The notes under the pieces: generated by a model | Databases searched by the model: none | What the model saw: only the letters and a program-made list of their open reading frames with translations | Told to the model about the DNA's origin: nothing | Assembly (NCBI GenBank): GCA_045806965.1 | Contig: JBJMIG010000093.1 | Coordinates: 1-64,000 of the forward strand | Direction of reading: 5' to 3' | DNA length: 64,000 bases | Origin: DASYTH01 sp045806965 | GTDB lineage: Bacteria > Actinomycetota > Actinomycetes > Mycobacteriales > Pseudonocardiaceae | Shown here: piece after piece, positions 60,089 to 64,000 of the stretch | Position numbering within the stretch: position 1 is the first letter of the stretch | Layout of the letters: the number at the start of each line of letters is the position of its first letter | Made by a program: the position numbers and the translations under genes

Positions 60089-61231
60089 ATGTCAGATCAG
60101 CCGTGCACCCTCACGATGGGCGTGGAGGAGGAGTTCTTCCTCGTCGACGACCAGGGTGAACTGGTGCAGGACGCGGCCGGCACCATCGCCACCGTCGATG
60201 ACCAGGCCCAGGACGAGAGCGACCAGGACAGCACCGGGGGCGACGGGGTCGACGTCAAGGCCGAGCTGTTGCGGGCACAGGTCGAGTCCGGCAGTGAGAT
60301 CTGCCATGACCACCGAGAGTTGCTGGCCAACCTGACCGAGCTGCGCGCCCGGCTCATCGATGGCGCGAACGAGCGGGGTGCCCGGCTGTTGGCCTGCGGG
60401 ACGATCCTCGCCGAGCCGAGAGATCCGCAGCGGGTGACGGCAGGGCCGCGGTACCGCCGCATCGTCGGCCACGTCGGACGGTTCGTGGTCGACGGCTCGA
60501 CCTGCGGCTGCCACGTGCATGTCGGGGTGGACGACCGAGACACCGCCATCAAGGTGAGCAACCAGCTTCGGCCGTGGTTGCCGGTCCTGTTGGCGCTGTC
60601 GGCGAACTCGCCGTTCCACCGGGGCAGCGACACCGGCTACGCCAGCTCGCGCCATCTGCTCTGGGGCCGGTGGCCGACCTCCGGGCCGCCGCCGTACCTG
60701 GAGTCGGTGGACCACTACGAGCGGATCGTGCGCGGCCTGCTCGGCTCCAGCGCGGCGCTGGACCGAGGAATGATCTATTGGGACATCCGGCCGTCCGAGC
60801 ACCAGCCGACCATCGAGATCAGGGTGCACGACACCGCCGCCACGGCGGCCGAGGCCACGTTGATCGGTGTGCTGGTCCGCGCGCTGGTCGCCGACGCCCT
60901 TGACCGCATCGACCGGGGTGTGCCCGCCGAACAGGTGCCGCACGAGGTATTGCGGGGCCAGCTGTGGCGGGCGGCCCGCGACGGTCTGGAAGGGCAGTGT
61001 GCCGATCCCGGCACCGGGGAGCTGCGCCCGGCGCACGACATCCTCGCGGAGTTGGTCCCGCTGTGTCCGGGTGGACGCGACGAACAGGACTTCGTCGCCG
61101 AGACGCTCGCGGAGCTCCGCCGAACCGGTGGCGGCGCGGCCCGGCAGCGGGCGGCCTACCGGCGTCGGGAGAGCTGGGCGGACGTGATCTCGATGCTGAT
61201 CGAGCAAACCCAAGCCACGACCGCGGTGTAA
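60089..61231 (+). CDS. YbdK-type carboxylate-amine ligase (glutamate-cysteine ligase 2 family)
   Basis: A 380-residue ATP-dependent ligase. The N-terminal TMGVEEEFFLVD is the family hallmark; GCHVHVGVDDRDTAI, SANSPFHRG, WDIRPSEHQPTIEIRVHDTAAT and the C-terminal RRRESWADVISMLIEQ complete the pattern. YbdK of E. coli has weak glutamate-cysteine ligase activity; the natural product of these actinobacterial members is uncertain. A short acidic insert (QAQDESDQDSTGGDG, near residue 35) is unusual. I chose ATG 60089, which starts just before the hallmark; longer starts cover the promoter region. Confidence 0.88.
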   Translation: MSDQPCTLTMGVEEEFFLVDDQGELVQDAAGTIATVDDQAQDESDQDSTGGDGVDVKAELLRAQVESGSEICHDHRELLANLTELRARLIDGANERGARLLACGTILAEPRDPQRVTAGPRYRRIVGHVGRFVVDGSTCGCHVHVGVDDRDTAIKVSNQLRPWLPVLLALSANSPFHRGSDTGYASSRHLLWGRWPTSGPPPYLESVDHYERIVRGLLGSSAALDRGMIYWDIRPSEHQPTIEIRVHDTAATAAEATLIGVLVRALVADALDRIDRGVPAEQVPHEVLRGQLWRAARDGLEGQCADPGTGELRPAHDILAELVPLCPGGRDEQDFVAETLAELRRTGGGAARQRAAYRRRESWADVISMLIEQTQATTAV

Positions 61232-61244
61232 CCGTCACCGGGTC

Positions 61245-61268
61245 GATTGGTGCGCGGCCGAATGGGTA
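61245..61268 (+). promoter_or_regulatory. Sigma-B-like promoter upstream of hemerythrin gene
   Basis: GATT (61245-61248), 15 bases, GGGTA (61264-61268), about 43 bases before the start codon. The -35 differs by one base from GTTT. Confidence 0.5.
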
Positions 61269-61310
61269 ACCGGTCGGAGTCCCTGCCGTCCCGGCCCGAT
61301 CGGAGATCCC

Positions 61311-61811
61311 ATGTCGACTGACGCCATCGTGCTCCTCAAGGACGACCACAAGCAGATCCGCAGACTGTTTCGCGAGTTCGAGCAGGCCGGCAAGAACGCG
61401 ACGGCCACCAAGGGGAAGATCGTCGACCGCATCCTGGAAGCCCTGACGGTGCACACCTACCTCGAGAACGAATGCATGTACCCGCGCGTCCGAGAGCTGG
61501 CGCCCGACCTCGAGGACGACGTGTTGGAGTCCTATGAGGAACACCACGTCGCCGACGTGCTCTGCGTCGAGTTGGCCGCGCTGAGCCCGGGGGACGAACG
61601 GTTCGACGCCAAGACCACGGTACTGATCGAAAGCGTCACCCATCACATCGACGAAGAGGAGCAGGACTGGTTTCCGAAGGTGCGCGCCCAACTGGGCCGC
61701 AAGCAGCTCCAGGAGATCGGTGCGCAGATGATCGAGCTGCGCGAGAAGGCGCCCCGCAAGCCGAGCCAGCCCAGCGCGCTCAAGAAGGCCGCGGACGCCG
61801 TCCTGGCCTGA
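61311..61811 (+). CDS. Hemerythrin HHE-domain protein
   Basis: A 166-residue helical protein with the HHE cation-binding pattern: LLKDDHKQIRRLF (His 13), LTVHTYLENECMYPRV (His 48, Glu 52), ESYEEHHVADVL (His 78/79) and THHIDEEEQDWFPKV (His 113/114, Glu 118), which bind a di-iron centre able to take oxygen or nitric oxide. The C-terminus is basic. It is 15 bases upstream of the DUF4235 gene. Genes of this type belong to stress regulons in actinobacteria. Confidence 0.92.
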   Translation: MSTDAIVLLKDDHKQIRRLFREFEQAGKNATATKGKIVDRILEALTVHTYLENECMYPRVRELAPDLEDDVLESYEEHHVADVLCVELAALSPGDERFDAKTTVLIESVTHHIDEEEQDWFPKVRAQLGRKQLQEIGAQMIELREKAPRKPSQPSALKKAADAVLA

Positions 61812-61826
61812 GGAGACGACGACCGG

Positions 61827-62090
61827 ATGCACAAGTTGCTCTACAAGCCGCTCGGCATGCTCGTCAGCGTCCTCGGTGGACTCCTCGCCAGTCTGACGTT
61901 CAAGAAGACCTGGCAGACCGTCACCGGGGAGGACGAGCCGCCGCGGGCCACCGACGAGGAACTCGGCTGGCGCGAGGTGCTCATCGCCGCCGCGGTCCAA
62001 GGCGCGATCTTCGGTCTGGTCAAGGCAGCCATCGACCGCAGTGGCGCCGCCGGCTACCGCAAGCTCACCGGGTCCTGGCCGGGCAAGTGA
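61827..62090 (+). CDS. DUF4235 membrane protein
   Basis: An 87-residue protein: KLLYKPLGMLVSVLGGLLASLTFKKTWQTVTGEDEPPRATDE (first helix, then cytoplasmic loop; quoted region residues 3-44) and a second helix, VLIAAAVQGAIFGLVKAAID. The KxWxxxTG-x-D-x-P-x-A loop is characteristic of DUF4235. The function is unknown. It is cotranscribed with the hemerythrin gene. Confidence 0.9.
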   Translation: MHKLLYKPLGMLVSVLGGLLASLTFKKTWQTVTGEDEPPRATDEELGWREVLIAAAVQGAIFGLVKAAIDRSGAAGYRKLTGSWPGK

Positions 62091-62109
62091 GCCGATTGTG
62101 AAGCTCGAG

Positions 62110-62134
62110 GTTTATCGCAGGTCAGGCTGGGTAT
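62110..62134 (+). promoter_or_regulatory. Sigma-B-like promoter of DUF6131 gene
   Basis: GTTT (62110-62113), 15 bases, GGGTAT (62129-62134), a full match to the actinobacterial sigma-B/sigma-F consensus, 81 bases before the start codon. This is the best promoter match I found in the window. Confidence 0.7.
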
Positions 62135-62215
62135 CTTCGTCGTGATCCCCCGGCCGGTCGTTGGCCGCCACCCCGCCAGGCGCACCGGCCCCTGTCCCCG
62201 AAAGAGGTAGCGCTC

Positions 62216-62371
62216 ATGATCGTGCTCGGAGCCATCCTGCTGATCATCGGCTTTATCGCCAAGATCTCCATCTTATGGACGCTCGGCATCATCCTGCTGG
62301 TGGTCGGCGTCGTGCTCGCGATCCTCGGCGGCACCGGCCGCCGGGTCGGTGGGCGCGCGCACTGGTTCTGA
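62216..62371 (+). CDS. DUF6131-like small membrane protein
   Basis: A 51-residue protein of two membrane helices, MIVLGAILLIIGFIAKISIL and TLGIILLVVGVVLAILGG, with a basic tail GRRVGGRAHWF. This pattern matches DUF6131, short hydrophobic proteins common in actinobacteria and often near stress genes. AGAGG lies eight bases before the ATG, and a sigma-B-like promoter lies further upstream. Its stop codon is part of a terminator-like inverted repeat. Confidence 0.82.
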   Translation: MIVLGAILLIIGFIAKISILWTLGIILLVVGVVLAILGGTGRRVGGRAHWF

Positions 62372-62455
62372 GTAGTAGATCCTCTACTCAGGACTGTGTC
62401 CGAACACGCACCGACGTGCGTGGCCGGGAGACAACGACGTCTGCCGGCCACGCAC
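62368..62455. terminator. Two consecutive hairpins between convergent genes
   Basis: Hairpin 1: CTGAGTAG (62368-62375) with CTACTCAG (62384-62391), perfect. Hairpin 2: GTGCGTGGCCGG (62416-62427) with CCGGCCACGCAC (62444-62455), perfect, extended inside by AGAC/GTCT. They separate the DUF6131 gene and the convergent membrane-protein gene and should end both transcripts. Confidence 0.85.
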
Positions 62456-62457
62456 GG

Positions 62458-63621
62458 TCACCTGGTGTGGGCCACCGATCGGGACAGCGCCGGGTCCGAC
62501 AGGCGCAACTCCTCGGCCAGCATGATCAACTCGCGCACGTCGGCGTCCAGGCCGTCGGTGTCGGGGATGGCCACCGGCACCGCCTCACCGGGGGCGGGAA
62601 CGCCCGACGCGCAGGCGAGCAGGCCGGCCCGCAACCGCTCGGCCAGCGACAAATCACCGTTGCCGGTGGACCCGAGGTACGGGCTGACCCGGAGCAGGCC
62701 GTCCCGGCACTCGATCACCCGGCGGTAGTACCGCCGATGCACCCCGCGCAGCCGCAACGCGTCGCCCCACCGTCCCGACGGTGTCCGGCCGAACGCGTCC
62801 TCCGGGAAGTGCTGGTGCAGAAGAGTCCACAGTGGAGCGAGCCGGCGGTAGTTCCTTCGGTGCTGCCACCACACCCGTAATGCGGCGAGGCGCGTGGTCG
62901 CCGCCGGATAGGCAAAACCGACCATGAATACCACGCTGCCGGGCACAATGAACAACAACCCAATCGCGAACAGCCACAGCGGCACCAGGACACCCACCCA
63001 CTGAGCGGTGGTCGCCGCTACGAACACCGTCTCGCCGATCACCAGAGCGGTCAGGCCGACCGCCGTCAATGCCAATCCGTGGCGCAATCGTGGTTCGGCT
63101 CCCCGGGAGTAACGGCGGGTCCACAACAACGCGCTGGCGAAGGCGTAGTCCATGTACGCGTTCGGGGTCAGGTACAGCATCGGGATGGTGATCTCGTCGA
63201 GCGGCCCAGCCCCTGGCCGGGCGAAAGCCAACGTGGCCGCGTCGTACCGCATCGCGGCCGGCATCAGCACGACGGCGGCCAACAGCAGCCCGACCGCGGC
63301 CGCCATCGGGATCGCCTGCAACCTCGCCTGCCGGCGAGCGTCGCGCCCGTCGAGGGCGGAGAAAAGGTAGAACGCGATCAGGCTGTAGCCACCGGCCACC
63401 ATGCCGAGGTGCTGGATCAGCCGCGACATCAGCGGCTCGACGCCGAAGACGACGGTGCCATTCGTGGCGGCCGAGCCGAATACGACGGTCAGGCTGAAGG
63501 ACGCTACCGCGATGGTGACCGCGCGCAGTGGCACGTTGTTCGGCAAGCGGATCAGCAGATACAACAGGATCGCGAGCACCAGACAGGTCACAGCGGCCTG
63601 GACCGCCAGCAGCGCGGTCAC
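62458..63621 (-). CDS. MAB_1171c-type membrane protein
   Basis: A 387-residue protein with seven to eight membrane helices (ALLAVQAAVTCLVLAILLYL first) and a cytoplasmic C-terminal part containing YRRLAPLWTLLHQHFPEDAFG and LRGVHRRYYRRVIECRDGLLRVSPYL, which match, from memory, actinobacterial MAB_1171c/DUF6545 proteins. These usually accompany an XRE regulator or an ImmA/IrrE-like protein gene. None is intact in the last 400 bases of this window. GTG 63621 is the start because it begins the first helix; a TTG at 63735 would add a basic leader. Function unknown. Confidence 0.7.
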   Translation of the reverse strand: MTALLAVQAAVTCLVLAILLYLLIRLPNNVPLRAVTIAVASFSLTVVFGSAATNGTVVFGVEPLMSRLIQHLGMVAGGYSLIAFYLFSALDGRDARRQARLQAIPMAAAVGLLLAAVVLMPAAMRYDAATLAFARPGAGPLDEITIPMLYLTPNAYMDYAFASALLWTRRYSRGAEPRLRHGLALTAVGLTALVIGETVFVAATTAQWVGVLVPLWLFAIGLLFIVPGSVVFMVGFAYPAATTRLAALRVWWQHRRNYRRLAPLWTLLHQHFPEDAFGRTPSGRWGDALRLRGVHRRYYRRVIECRDGLLRVSPYLGSTGNGDLSLAERLRAGLLACASGVPAPGEAVPVAIPDTDGLDADVRELIMLAEELRLSDPALSRSVAHTR

Positions 63622-63793
63622 CGCAGGCCCAGCCGATCGCCGATGGTGCCTGCCATCCGTGGTGCGTCCGCGCGGCCGAGGCCAGATCTTTCCGGCCGTC
63701 GCCGCCGTCGAAGCACTCGCAGGGGCACGAGCCAATCCTTTGCCGAGGACCCCAGCTCAACGCTTTGCCCCGACAGCGAACGGTGGCCCGGCC

Positions 63794-64000
63794 CTATTCT
63801 ATGGGGTACTTGACCTCGCGCCAGCCGCCGGCGCGGTTGTTGGCAATGATCTGCCGGAACATGGCGAGCAGGACGCGGTCGTTGATCGGCGCTCCTTCGC
63901 GGAAGGCGACGGTTCTGGCGGTCTTGTTGCCGTGGCCGGCCGTGATGATCTCTCGGCCTGCTGCCAGAGCGGCAGGACATCAAGGTAGGCGTCCATCCCG
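63794..64000 (-). pseudogene. Frameshifted gene fragment of unknown family
   Basis: Two stretches with coding-type third positions lie in different minus-strand frames. From the window edge, MDAYLDVLPLWQQAE (start near 63996) reads in one frame. From about 63940 another frame reads EIITAGHGNKTARTVAFREG and continues to FRQIIANNRAGGWREVKYPIE, with a TAG at 63794-63796 (residues quoted in two pieces). Joining them needs a two-base correction in GAGAGA near 63940. The 5' part of the gene may lie beyond the window. I do not recognise the protein. It could be a decayed remnant or a sequencing slip. Confidence 0.45.

Noticed and set aside
63618..63983. Minus-strand open frame whose stop overlaps the GTG of the MAB_1171c-type gene.
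   Set aside because: The product is Arg-rich with poor third-position GC; a different pair of frames in the same DNA looks coding.

Overview
The window is chromosomal DNA of a high-GC actinomycete. Codon third positions are almost always G or C, many genes start with GTG, and the family set is actinobacterial: Lsr2, ECF41-type sigma factor, HxlR, DUF4235, an excalibur protein, a TIGR04222-like protein and a second ParE/ParC pair. The style fits Pseudonocardiaceae (Amycolatopsis or a relative), but that is an inference; no rRNA or tRNA gene is present to place it. I see no CRISPR array, prophage or intact insertion sequence.

Layout. 1-1.5 kb: 3' part of gnd, carrying an internal duplication, coupled to a DUF429 gene. 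1.6-2.6 kb: an unknown gene, a 21-bp tandem repeat array, and a tiny gene that reads as a SapB/RamS-like class III lanthipeptide precursor with no modifying enzyme nearby. 2.6-13.7 kb: a complete L-rhamnose module. The LacI-type rhaR diverges from rhaT-smORF-rhaP-rhaQ-rhaS-rhaM-rhaI-rhaD-rhaB: ABC import, mutarotation, isomerisation, phosphorylation, and a fused aldolase/dehydrogenase giving dihydroxyacetone phosphate and lactate. A LacI-type palindrome lies between the divergent genes. 13.7-19.2 kb: esterase with divergent TetR, aldo/keto reductase, DedA protein and a GH39-like glycosidase. 19.3-21.4 kb: a membrane protein ending in a Gly/Cys tail, overlapping by ATGA a DUF692 (multinuclear iron oxidase) gene. 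This is a good candidate for an undescribed peptide-tail modification system. 21.6-34.6 kb: cyclase-family hydrolase, GGDEF-EAL protein, APC permease, flavin reductase, ECF41-type sigma factor, ArsR/SRPBCC/DUF2007 operon, lytic transglycosylase, HxlR/VOC/GNAT, a small protein with three repeats, a DUF218 protein and a polysaccharide deacetylase.

34.6-40.3 kb: parE-parC (type II topoisomerase) and an excalibur protein. 40.4-43.0 kb: a TetR gene with a perfect 18-bp palindrome, overlapping an ABC exporter gene that carries a one-base frameshift in its Walker A motif. 43.0-49.5 kb: glycerol locus glpF-glpK-glpD, divergent from an IclR/GylR-type regulator that is followed by a second glpK; two matching operator-like motifs lie in the intergenic region. 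49.7-59.6 kb: small secreted protein, FAD monooxygenase, Lsr2, serine hydrolase, ThrE-type exporter, MFS drug transporter with a winged-helix tail, proline iminopeptidase-like hydrolase and APC permease. 59.6-62.4 kb: a stress island (CsbD, YbdK-type ligase, hemerythrin, DUF4235, DUF6131) whose transcription units carry sigma-B-like promoters. 62.4-64 kb: a MAB_1171c-type membrane protein and a frameshifted gene fragment.

A family of 21-bp tandem units occurs at four intergenic sites (2.1, 32.5, 33.7 and 53.5 kb), always just after a gene end and three times between convergent genes.
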